Shown: piece after piece, positions 1 through 7,713 of the stretch
Layout of the letters: each line of letters starts with the position of its first letter
Position numbering within the stretch: position 1 is the first letter of the stretch
From: Opitutaceae bacterium
GTDB taxonomy: Bacteria > Verrucomicrobiota > Verrucomicrobiia > Opitutales > Opitutaceae
Length of the DNA: 64,000 bases
NCBI GenBank assembly: GCA_027485815.1
Contig: JAIXQE010000092.1
Coordinates: forward strand, 1-64,000
Reading direction: 5' to 3'
Position numbers and translations under genes: made by a program
Notes under the pieces: model-generated
Database searches by the model: none
Seen by the model: only the letters and a program-made list of their open reading frames with translations
Told to the model about the DNA's origin: nothing

Positions 1-525
1 ATGGAGGACGGCCATCCGCTCGCGGAAAAGCTCAAGCTGCTGGAGTTCGGCACCAGCACGGGACGCCAGCGGATGGTCGGCTGGTTCGACGCCGTGGAGA
101 AGGGCGATGCCCTGCGCTACGGCGGCTTCCACGACCTGATGATCAACAAGTCCGACGCGCTCAGCCACGCGGGCGAATGGCGCGGCGAGCTGCTGATCTG
201 CACCGCCTACGAGGACGCGCACGGCCGCCGACACGCACACGTGCCCCGCAACGAGGCGGTCCGCCGCGCGCTCCGTCCCGTCTACTCGCGCCACGAGGGC
301 TGGTCGGGGGACCTTTCCGGGATCCGCCGCTTCAGCGATCTCCCCGCCGCCGCTCGCCGCTACGTGGCGGCGATGATGGGCTCGATCCTCGACACCGCCT
401 ACGCCGGCGGCGCCCGCCCGGCGGACGCCCGCTTGCCGAACCTGCGCTACCTCGGGGTCGGCCCGGAACCGGCCCAGATCATCAAGGACGTGCCGGCGAC
501 AGCGGAGCTGCTGCGGATCCGCTGA
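1..525 (+). CDS. purA: Adenylosuccinate synthetase, C-terminal part (cut by left edge)
   Basis: The protein runs into the left edge, so only the last 174 residues are visible and the ATG at base 1 is probably an internal methionine. The enzyme joins IMP and aspartate using GTP, the first committed step of AMP synthesis in the cytoplasm. The visible part has the family's C-terminal signatures: GTSTGRQRMVGWFDAV (family form GTTTGRxRRxGWxD), a substrate-contact stretch around INKSDALS, and the end segment NLRYLGVGPEPAQII (family form ...GPxRxxxI). The stop lies 2 bp from the stop of the converging minus-strand gene. The family is about 420-440 residues, so roughly 250 are missing. Confidence 0.9.
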   Translation: MEDGHPLAEKLKLLEFGTSTGRQRMVGWFDAVEKGDALRYGGFHDLMINKSDALSHAGEWRGELLICTAYEDAHGRRHAHVPRNEAVRRALRPVYSRHEGWSGDLSGIRRFSDLPAAARRYVAAMMGSILDTAYAGGARPADARLPNLRYLGVGPEPAQIIKDVPATAELLRIR

Positions 526-527
526 CG

Positions 528-1289
528 TCAGCGCGGCGCCATCGCCGCCGCCGCCTGCCGCGCGATGTCCGCAATGTCCCCGGCCGGCAGGACCACGGTG
601 CCCGTGGGGCGCCCGTTGGCGAAGTGCTGCAGGGAGATGCCGAGCAGCCGGCCGCCCGCGTCGAACATCGGGCTCCCCGCCGCCTGCTCCGAGAGCAGGT
701 AGAGGCGCCGGGGTTTCTCCACGACGCCCATCACCTCGCTGGAGCGCACGAGCGGCACGCGCTGCAGCGCCTTGGAGGCCCGCGCGACGTAGAAAAAGGT
801 ACCGAGCAGATCACCCGGAACCGCGTCCGCGAGCGCGACGTGCGGGAACTTGCGCCCGGCGGCCGGTTCCTCGGGTGCCATGAACGCGAGGTCGAGGTCC
901 GCGTCCTTGAGCACGAAGCGCGCCGGCAGTTCCTGGCCATCGGCGAGGCGCAGCTTCACCTCCTTGAAATCCGCCCCCACCAACTCGGCCCCCCGCGAAC
1001 CCATCCCGGCCGCGCGCATCGCGTCGAACTGCACCTGGGGATCGACACCGGCGAGGCTGGTCACCGTCAGGCCCTCCGGGGTCACCACGGTGCCGTTGAC
1101 CTCGATGCGCTGCTCGCGCGGCGGCATCTCGCGGTCACCCATCTTCATCTTCACCGTCACGACGAGTTCCACCCCCACGATCGCGTCCGCGTAGCGCCGG
1201 ACGAGCTCGGCGGCGACTCCGGGCGCCGCGGAGGCGGGGACCGGCGCGAGGAGAGCGGCAACAAGGCAGAGGGCGGCGCGGGGAATCAT
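528..1289 (-). CDS. Exported trypsin-fold protein without catalytic His and Ser (HtrA-like pseudo-protease)
   Basis: 253 residues starting at MIPRAALC, with a signal peptide ending near PASAA. The longer start in the ORF track would read far into the upstream gene and is rejected. The chain follows the HtrA protease fold: a GTVVTPEGLTVTS stretch where HtrA has GxVIxxxGxxLTNxHV, then DLDLAF where HtrA has the catalytic Asp, then AAGSPMFDAGGRLLGI where HtrA has GNSGGPLxxxxGxxxGI. By this alignment the catalytic His is Ala80 and the Ser is Ala204, while Asp133 remains. It should therefore bind rather than cut. The start overlaps the stop of the active HtrA gene upstream by 4 nt (ATGA), implying coupled translation and a joint role in the periplasm. 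No PDZ domain is visible. Alignment by eye; function inferred. Confidence 0.72.
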   Translation of the reverse strand: MIPRAALCLVAALLAPVPASAAPGVAAELVRRYADAIVGVELVVTVKMKMGDREMPPREQRIEVNGTVVTPEGLTVTSLAGVDPQVQFDAMRAAGMGSRGAELVGADFKEVKLRLADGQELPARFVLKDADLDLAFMAPEEPAAGRKFPHVALADAVPGDLLGTFFYVARASKALQRVPLVRSSEVMGVVEKPRRLYLLSEQAAGSPMFDAGGRLLGISLQHFANGRPTGTVVLPAGDIADIARQAAAAMAPR

Positions 1290-3355
1290 CGGGGGGAAAG
1301 GGCGGGTTTGAGGCTGATCTCGACCAGCAGGGTCTGGCCGCGGCGGCGCACGCGGAGGACCCACCACTCGCGGCGGGCCTCCACCGCGGCCGTCCGGGAG
1401 GCGCGGAGGTCCGCCAGGGAGGTGACGGGCCGGCCGTCGGCCGCCTCGATCAGGTCGTCGGCGCGCAGGCCGGCGAGGGCCGCCCAACCGGCCGGGATCG
1501 CGCTCTCCACGAGGGCGCCGGTCTGCCCGGTCGCCAGCTGCAGCCGGATCCGATCATCAAAGGCGAGTTCGCGCGCCGAGAATTCCAGTTGCACCTCCTC
1601 CCACCACGCCATCTCGGCGGCGGGAATCGGCTGCTCCTCCAACACCACGGTGAGCTCGCGCGGCGCCCCCTCCCGCCACAGGGAAACCTTCACGGGCGTG
1701 CCCGCCCGATATTGCCGCACCTGCCGGGCCAGGACGTCCGTGTCCTCCGGGCGGCGGGCCGCGACGGGGGTCCCATCGAGCGCCAGCAGCACGTCACCCA
1801 CCTGCAGTCCGCCGGCCTCCGCCTGCGTGCCCGGGTAGACGCGGGTGAGCCGGGCGCCGCCCTCCGCCTTGATGCCGAGACGGGCCGAAAGCTTGGGGGT
1901 CAGAGGCTGCGAGGAAACGCCCAGCCAGGCCTTCCGGGCCTGGGGCGGGAAATTGCGTTCGCTGGCGGTGCGCAACTCGACCACCGAGCTGAGCCGGGCG
2001 CCGTCGCGCCGGACCTCTGCCAGCACCGTCCGCACCCCCTTGGGTGCGTCGCGCAGCAGGTCCTCCGTGATTCGCCGTAGCTCCGCTACGCCCTCGACGG
2101 AGCGGCCCTCCACCGCGATGAGCACGTCCCCGCGCCGCAACACAGGCTCGGCCTGCCCGGCCGGGCCGGCGGGACGCACGTTCTCCAACCAGACCCCCCG
2201 GGAGTCCGGCAGGCGTTCAAGGCGCGAGATCCGCTGGGTGAGGTCGCGCATCACCGCCCCCCACGTGCGGAACTCGACGTCGTCGGCACGGGCGGCCTCC
2301 CGGGCAACCAAGCGGATGCGCCGCGTGGACTCCACGCCTTCCCGCACGAGCCGGACATCCAGTTCCTCGCCCGGCAACCGACTCGCCTCCAGGCGATGAA
2401 AGTGGGCCACCGCCTTTTCCTCGGCCCCCTCGATGGCCTGACCGTCGCAGGCGAGGATCAGGTCGCCCGGCAGAAAGCCGGCCGCGGCGGCGGGAGAGCC
2501 CTCCGCCACGTCCCCGACCACCACGCCCGAACCCTTCCCCGAGGCCTCCAGGCGCCGCTGCACCGTCAGGCCGCTCCACCCGCGCACCACCTTGCCGGTC
2601 GCCATCAGCTGGCGCGCGACCTCCCGGGCAAGGTTGCTCGGGATCGCCCCGCTGAGCCCGACCACTCCGATCTCGTTGATGCCCACGACTTCGCCCCGGG
2701 TGTTCACGAGCGGACCGCCGCTGTTGCCCCCGAAGATCCGCGCGTCGTGCAGCACCCACCGCACGAACTGTCCCACATCCTCACCCCGCAGCATCATCTT
2801 GCCGACGGTCTGCTCCGGGAGCACCAGCGACGGGTTGGATACGACGCCCTGCGTCACCGACTGCGCGAGGAATCCGGGACTGCCGAGGGCAAAGACCTCC
2901 TCCCCCACCCGCAGGGCCGCGGAATCGCCGAACCGCGCCACCGGCAATGGCGGCGCTCCGGCTGCCCGCTGCGCGAGGTTGAGCCGGATCACCGCCAGGT
3001 CCGTCAGCGGATCCTGCCCCACAAGCACGGCCTCCACCTGGGACCCGTCGTGCAGATAGCCCCGGAAGAAATCGCCATCCTCGGTCACGTGGCAGTTGGT
3101 GAGCACGTGCCCCTCCGCCGAGATCACGACCCCGCTGCCGCCGGACCATTCCTTCGTCAGGCGGCCGTCGGTCGGACGCAGCCGGATGGCCTCGATCCGC
3201 ACGATCGACGGAAACACGCGGGCCAGCATCGGATCGCGTTCCTCCGGGGCGGCGGCGCGCAACGGCGCGAGCGGCGGAAGCAGGAAGGCCAGCAGGGCCA
3301 GCGCCATCCAGAGGCGAAACCGGGGGGCGCGGCCGGGGGAGAAGCGGAGCGTCAT
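1286..3355 (-). CDS. HtrA/DegP-like periplasmic serine protease with about four PDZ domains
   Basis: 689 residues from the ATG of MTLRFSPGRA; this start gives a clean N-terminal membrane or signal segment (LWMALALLAFLLPPLAPLRAA). The trypsin-like domain (about 45-250) carries the full triad: His89 in LTNCHV, Asp119 in PLTDLAVI, Ser212 in GGNSGGPLV. PDZ-like modules follow, recognised by GVVVGDVAEGSPAAAAG, GVWLENVRPAGPAG, ARLTRVYPGTQAEAGG and GALVESAIPAGWAALAG, each with a following GD/DD-L-I/L stretch. Typical DegP has two PDZ domains and about 450-500 residues, so this one is long. Likely role: degradation or refolding of damaged envelope proteins. It lies 61 bp downstream of mpl and overlaps the next gene by 4 nt. 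No Shine-Dalgarno is evident. Confidence 0.88.
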   Translation of the reverse strand: MTLRFSPGRAPRFRLWMALALLAFLLPPLAPLRAAAPEERDPMLARVFPSIVRIEAIRLRPTDGRLTKEWSGGSGVVISAEGHVLTNCHVTEDGDFFRGYLHDGSQVEAVLVGQDPLTDLAVIRLNLAQRAAGAPPLPVARFGDSAALRVGEEVFALGSPGFLAQSVTQGVVSNPSLVLPEQTVGKMMLRGEDVGQFVRWVLHDARIFGGNSGGPLVNTRGEVVGINEIGVVGLSGAIPSNLAREVARQLMATGKVVRGWSGLTVQRRLEASGKGSGVVVGDVAEGSPAAAAGFLPGDLILACDGQAIEGAEEKAVAHFHRLEASRLPGEELDVRLVREGVESTRRIRLVAREAARADDVEFRTWGAVMRDLTQRISRLERLPDSRGVWLENVRPAGPAGQAEPVLRRGDVLIAVEGRSVEGVAELRRITEDLLRDAPKGVRTVLAEVRRDGARLSSVVELRTASERNFPPQARKAWLGVSSQPLTPKLSARLGIKAEGGARLTRVYPGTQAEAGGLQVGDVLLALDGTPVAARRPEDTDVLARQVRQYRAGTPVKVSLWREGAPRELTVVLEEQPIPAAEMAWWEEVQLEFSARELAFDDRIRLQLATGQTGALVESAIPAGWAALAGLRADDLIEAADGRPVTSLADLRASRTAAVEARREWWVLRVRRRGQTLLVEISLKPALSPR

Positions 3356-3416
3356 GGCGCGGGTGAGCGCAGAAGGACGACGAACGCGCCCGGTGACGCA
3401 AGCGGCAAGTCCCCTT

Positions 3417-4844
3417 TCAGTCCGGGCGGCGCGCGGAGGCGACGAATCCGTCGATGATCCCGTCAAAGCTGCCGTTGGTGAAGAAGACGACGACGTCGCC
3501 GCGCGCAGGGTCCGGCCGGACGATCGCAATCAACCGGGCCAGCAGCTCCGCGTTGGTCGGGGCGGTCACCCCCGCGCGGCCCCGGGCGACGAGGTCCGCG
3601 ACCACCTCCTCGGGCGCGAAGCGTTCGGCGGCCGGGACCCGTTCCGCCCGGCTGACCGGACCGATGAACGCGGCGTCCGCCTTCGCCAGCGCCGCCGTGA
3701 ACGCGGGCTGCATTTGCTTCAGGCGCGCCGTGTTGCTGCGGGCCTCGAACACGGCGGTGAGCCGCGCACCCGGGTGCCGCGCCCGCAGGGAATCAAGGGT
3801 GGCGCCGAGCGCGGTCGGATGATGCCCGAAATCCTCGATCACCGTGAGGACCGCGGTGGCGAGGCGGACCTCCTGGCGGCGGCGGACCCCGCGGAAGGTG
3901 GCGAGCGCGCGGAGATCGAGGCCGGCTGGATCCTCCGGCCGGAGCGTCAGCGCGGCGGCCGTCGCGGCCATCGCCGCGTTGCGGGCGTTGAATTCCCCGC
4001 TCAGGCCCCATTCCACCCGCGCCCAAGGACGCCCGCGCCAGGCGAGGCGGAAGGAGGCCCCGGACGGCGTTTCCGCGAAGTCGGCCAGCAGCACGTCGTT
4101 GCCCGGGCCGCAGCCCACCCGCACCTGCCGTGTCCACGGCGTCGGCCCCAGCGCGGCGAGGTTAGGGTCATCCCCGTTCAGGACGATCCAGCCATTGCGC
4201 GGGACGAGGCGCGTGAGGTGCATGAACGAGCGCTGGATGTCGGCGAGGTCGCGGAAGATGTCGGCGTGGTCGAACTCCAGGTTGTTCAGCACGGCCACGT
4301 GCGGCGCGTAGTGGATGAACTTGCTCCGCTTGTCGAAGAAGGCGCTGTCGTACTCGTCGCCCTCAATCACGAACGGCGCCGCGGGTTGCCCGAGGTGGCT
4401 GCCGGTGGGCGGATCCTGCGGCACCCCACCGATCAGGAACCCGGGGTCGGCGCCCGCGGCGCGGAGCAGGAAGGCGCAGAGGGCGGTCGTGGTGGTCTTC
4501 CCATGCGTCCCGCAGACCACCACGTTGCGCCGGAGCCGCAGGACGGTATCGTGGAGCAGCGCCGGCAGCGACGTGAACGGCAGGGCGCGCGCCTCAAGCA
4601 GCCATTCCACCTCGGGATTGCCGCGCGACATCGCGTTTCCGACCACCACGAGATCGGGGGCCAGCCGCGCGAGCCGGTCGGCATCGTAGCCGGCGTGGAC
4701 CGTGATGCCGGCCTCCGCCAGCACGGTGCTCATCGGCGGGTAGACGCCGGTGTCGGCGCCGGACACCTCGTGGCCGGCCGCGCGGGCCAGCAGGGCGGCG
4801 TTGCCCATCGCGGTGCCGCAGATGCCTAGGAAATAGATCTTCAT
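3417..4844 (-). CDS. mpl: UDP-MurNAc:L-Ala-gamma-D-Glu-meso-DAP tripeptide ligase
   Basis: 475 residues from MKIYFLGICG; the 24 extra residues in the ORF track are low-complexity and dropped. It is a Mur-ligase family enzyme that re-attaches recovered murein tripeptide to UDP-MurNAc in cytoplasmic cell-wall recycling. Visible features: N-terminal Rossmann-like GICGTAMGNAALLA (Mpl/MurC type), the ATP-binding P-loop GTHGKTTTT (112-120), IEGDEYDSAFFDKRSKF, which is distinctive of Mpl, and LNNLEFDHADIF. MurC is the main alternative, but the EGDEYDSAF motif and the central NNLEFDHADIF favour Mpl. It sits between priA and htrA on the same strand. Mpl implies meso-diaminopimelate peptidoglycan and active recycling. 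Confidence 0.93.
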   Translation of the reverse strand: MKIYFLGICGTAMGNAALLARAAGHEVSGADTGVYPPMSTVLAEAGITVHAGYDADRLARLAPDLVVVGNAMSRGNPEVEWLLEARALPFTSLPALLHDTVLRLRRNVVVCGTHGKTTTTALCAFLLRAAGADPGFLIGGVPQDPPTGSHLGQPAAPFVIEGDEYDSAFFDKRSKFIHYAPHVAVLNNLEFDHADIFRDLADIQRSFMHLTRLVPRNGWIVLNGDDPNLAALGPTPWTRQVRVGCGPGNDVLLADFAETPSGASFRLAWRGRPWARVEWGLSGEFNARNAAMAATAAALTLRPEDPAGLDLRALATFRGVRRRQEVRLATAVLTVIEDFGHHPTALGATLDSLRARHPGARLTAVFEARSNTARLKQMQPAFTAALAKADAAFIGPVSRAERVPAAERFAPEEVVADLVARGRAGVTAPTNAELLARLIAIVRPDPARGDVVVFFTNGSFDGIIDGFVASARRPD

Positions 4845-4937
4845 CGGAGGCGGGAGGGAGGAAGCGCCAACGGGCGCCGCCGGGGAGATGGCGCCGCGGC
4901 CGGCGGGACACAACACCGGACTCGGCGCGCGAGCCGG

Positions 4938-7175
4938 TCAACCGAGGCTCACCGGGTCGACGTCGAGGACCTGCGTGATGTCGTCCGCCCAGGCGAAGGC
5001 GGAGCGGAGGCGTTCCAGCTCCGGCACCACCCGGGACACCGCGCTGGTGAAGTACCACAACTGCCAGCGATACTCGTCCTTGATCTTCTCGATCGGAGCC
5101 GCGGACGGGCCACGCAGCTCCACGCGGTCGCCCAATTCCCGCTCCACCAAACGCGCCCATTGTTCGGCGTAAAAACGGAGCTTGTCGGCGTTGGGCCCCC
5201 GGAACAGGTGCTGGATCAGGTGGCGGTACGGCGGGTAGCGGAAATCCCGGCGGAGCTTCAGCTCGGCGGCGGCGAAGCCCGCGAAGTCCGCGCGGCGTGA
5301 AAACTGGATGGCCTCCGACTGTGGCGTGAAGGTCTGGACGATCACCTCGCCCGCCCGGTCGCCCCGCCCCGCCCGCCCGGCGACCTGAACCAGCAACTGG
5401 AACGTCCGCTCGTTGGCGCGGAAGTCCGGCACGTGCATGGAAATGTCGGCGTCCACCAGCCCGACCAAGGTGACGTTGGGAAAATCGAGCCCCTTCCCGA
5501 TCATCTGCGTGCCGATGAGGATGTCGATCCGCCCGGCCCGGAACTCGGCCAGCACCTCGCGGAACCGGTTCTTCCGCACCATCGTGTCGGTGTCCATCCG
5601 CTCGACGCGCGCCCGTGGGGCGACGCGCCGCACCGCCTCCTCGACGCGCTGGGTGCCGAGCCCGCGCCAGCGGATGTCGGGGGCGCGGCACTGGGGGCAG
5701 GCCGCGGGGGCGGCGCGCTGATGGCCGCAGAGGTGGCAGCGCAGCGTGTCATCCGTGCGGTGAAACGTCATCGCGATGCTGCAGTGCGGGCAGCCCTCGA
5801 CGTGGCCGCACTGCCGGCAGAGCAGGGACGAGGAGTAGCCGCGGCGGTTGATGAAGAGAATGGTCTGCTCGCGGCGCTCCAGCCGCGCGTGCAGCGCGCG
5901 CACCAGCTTGCCGGAAAGCGCGGGTTGGCCCCGCTGCTTCGCGGCCTCGATCCGCAGGTCCACGACGTCGATGTACGGCAGCTGGCGCGCATCCACCCGC
6001 TGCGTGAGCTGGAGCAGGCGGTACTTGCCGGCCTCCACGTTGGTGAAGCTCTCGAGGGACGGCGTGGCGGACCCGAGCAGGCATAGCGCGCCCGCCAGCT
6101 TCGCCCGCATGACGGCGACGTCGCGTCCGTGGTAGCGCGGGGTCTCGTCCTGCTTGTACGCCGGCTCGTGCTCCTCGTCGACGACCACCAGGCGCAGGTT
6201 GCGCACCGGCGCGAACACCGCCGAGCGGGCCCCGACCACCACCCGCGCCTCGCCGGTGGCCAGGGCGAGCCAGCCATCGAGGCGCTCCCCCTCGCTGAGG
6301 TGACTGTGCCACACGACGCAACGCTCTCCGCCGGCGATTGCCTCCAGCCGCGAGCGCAGCCGCGCCACGGTCTGGGGGGTCAGCGCGACCTCGGGCACGA
6401 GGAAAACCACCCCGCCGCCCGCCCGCAGCGCCTCGTCGATCGCCCGCAGGTAGACCTCCGTCTTGCCCGACCCGGTCACGCCCAGCAGGAGCGAGACGCT
6501 GAAGGCGCCCGCGCCGAGGTCCTTGGACAACTGATCGACGGCCGACTGCTGTTCCGGGTTGAGCGCGTGCGGCTGGGCCGCGACCAGTTCCCCGCCCGCG
6601 TGGCCATCCGCGTAGGCGATCCGCTCGACGCGGACCGACTCCTCGCGCAGGACGCCGTCCCGCAGGAGCGCGGCCACCGACGAGGGCCCGACGCGGAGCC
6701 GGCGCAGGACCAGCCCCTTCGGTTGCGGCCGCATCTGTTCCGCCAGGAAGCGGTAGAGCCGGGCCTGCTGCGGGGCGCGCGCCGCGAGGCGCTCAACGTC
6801 CGCCTCCGGCAGGGGGCGGGCGACGGCAAGGAGTCGCTCCTGCTTGACCGCCGCCCCCCGGCGCACCGCGGCCGGGATCATCGTCTCGATGATGGCGTCG
6901 ACGCCGCACGCGTAATACCGGGCCATCCAGCGGGCGAGCTGCAGCAGTTCAGGCGTGAGGGCCGGGAACGGATAGACGACGTCCGTCAACGCCTTGAGGC
7001 GCTCCACGGGAAAGTCCGCTGGCGGCCCCAGTTCCCCCACCAGGCCCAGCCGTACGCCCCCGAGGATGGGCATCCGCACCAGGGATCCGACCTCCACCGC
7101 CCCGGCGAGCGCCGGCGGCACGCGGTAGTGGAGGACCTTGTCGAAGCCCGCGAGCGGGTGGACGCCGACGATCAT
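4938..7175 (-). CDS. priA: Primosomal replication restart helicase PriA
   Basis: 745 residues, typical length. PriA is a 3'-5' helicase that recognises stalled forks and reloads the replisome. Order seen: N-terminal 3'-DNA-binding domain (about 1-100), Walker A GVTGSGKTE (232-240), DEEH box (333-336) followed by the aromatic-rich loop EPAYKQDE, LLGSATPSLES, then the zinc region inserted in the second helicase lobe with eight cysteines (C453, C456, C462, C465, C480, C483, C493, C496), GTQRVEEAV, and the motif V/VI region GTQMIGKGLDFPNVTLVG and QVAGRAGRG. All key residues are intact. It is 93 bp upstream of mpl and 22 bp downstream of a small exported protein gene, all on the same strand, so it may share a transcript. 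Confidence 0.97.
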   Translation of the reverse strand: MIVGVHPLAGFDKVLHYRVPPALAGAVEVGSLVRMPILGGVRLGLVGELGPPADFPVERLKALTDVVYPFPALTPELLQLARWMARYYACGVDAIIETMIPAAVRRGAAVKQERLLAVARPLPEADVERLAARAPQQARLYRFLAEQMRPQPKGLVLRRLRVGPSSVAALLRDGVLREESVRVERIAYADGHAGGELVAAQPHALNPEQQSAVDQLSKDLGAGAFSVSLLLGVTGSGKTEVYLRAIDEALRAGGGVVFLVPEVALTPQTVARLRSRLEAIAGGERCVVWHSHLSEGERLDGWLALATGEARVVVGARSAVFAPVRNLRLVVVDEEHEPAYKQDETPRYHGRDVAVMRAKLAGALCLLGSATPSLESFTNVEAGKYRLLQLTQRVDARQLPYIDVVDLRIEAAKQRGQPALSGKLVRALHARLERREQTILFINRRGYSSSLLCRQCGHVEGCPHCSIAMTFHRTDDTLRCHLCGHQRAAPAACPQCRAPDIRWRGLGTQRVEEAVRRVAPRARVERMDTDTMVRKNRFREVLAEFRAGRIDILIGTQMIGKGLDFPNVTLVGLVDADISMHVPDFRANERTFQLLVQVAGRAGRGDRAGEVIVQTFTPQSEAIQFSRRADFAGFAAAELKLRRDFRYPPYRHLIQHLFRGPNADKLRFYAEQWARLVERELGDRVELRGPSAAPIEKIKDEYRWQLWYFTSAVSRVVPELERLRSAFAWADDITQVLDVDPVSLG

Positions 7176-7197
7176 CGCGGGCGGGCGGCGGCCCGGC

Positions 7198-7662
7198 TCA
7201 GCGGCCGGCGCCGAAGACCGCGGGCAGGCCCCGCTTGGGCTCCACGAAGCGGATGTCGGTGATCACGCCCGCCGCGTCCAGGGTGAGGACGGTGAGTTGG
7301 TCCTCCTGGGTCGGGTAGCGCGCGAGGAAGTCCTTGCCGTCGGCGATCAGGATGCGGTGCGGGTACTTCCGCATCTTCGGCATCGCGAAGGCCCGGGCGA
7401 TGCCGGGCATACCGTGGATGTTCGAGAGGAAGATCGTCTCGTGGCGCGCCAGGAAGTCGGCGGGCTGCTGCTCGAAGAAGGCGTTGGCCGCCTTACCCGA
7501 GCCCATCTCGAACGCGACGATCACCCGCTTGGCTCCCCCCTCGTAAGTGAAGGCCCGGTCGTGTTGGTCCTTGGTGCTGAAGGCCTCGAAGCGGTCGCCC
7601 GGGCGGTAGGACTGGGCCGCCAGCGCGGCGGCCAGGAGCAGGAAGGTGGCGAGTAAGCGCAT
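7198..7662 (-). CDS. Small exported protein, probably thioredoxin-like fold, function unknown
   Basis: 154 residues with a clear signal peptide (MRLLATFLLLAAALAAQ). The mature part starts YRPGDRFEAFSTKDQHDRAFTYE, a layout seen in thioredoxin-fold and peroxiredoxin-like proteins, and ends with a beta-rich TVLTLDAAGVITDIRFVE segment. There is no CxxC or conserved peroxidatic Cys; indeed no cysteine is visible in the mature chain, so redox catalysis is unlikely. FAMPKMRKYPHRILIADG resembles a conserved hypothetical family scattered in proteobacteria and PVC bacteria, from memory only. It sits between proS and priA on the same strand, 22 bp before priA. I do not assign a function. Confidence 0.7.
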   Translation of the reverse strand: MRLLATFLLLAAALAAQSYRPGDRFEAFSTKDQHDRAFTYEGGAKRVIVAFEMGSGKAANAFFEQQPADFLARHETIFLSNIHGMPGIARAFAMPKMRKYPHRILIADGKDFLARYPTQEDQLTVLTLDAAGVITDIRFVEPKRGLPAVFGAGR

Positions 7663-7713
7663 CCCCGGAACTTGGCCGGCCGATCCGGGCTGGCAACCCC
7701 GGAGGCGGCGCGC

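Noticed and set aside
4888-7262. ORFs 5433..6086 and 6129..7262 on the plus strand
   Set aside because: Antisense to priA with charged shadow composition; PriA has complete motifs on the other strand.
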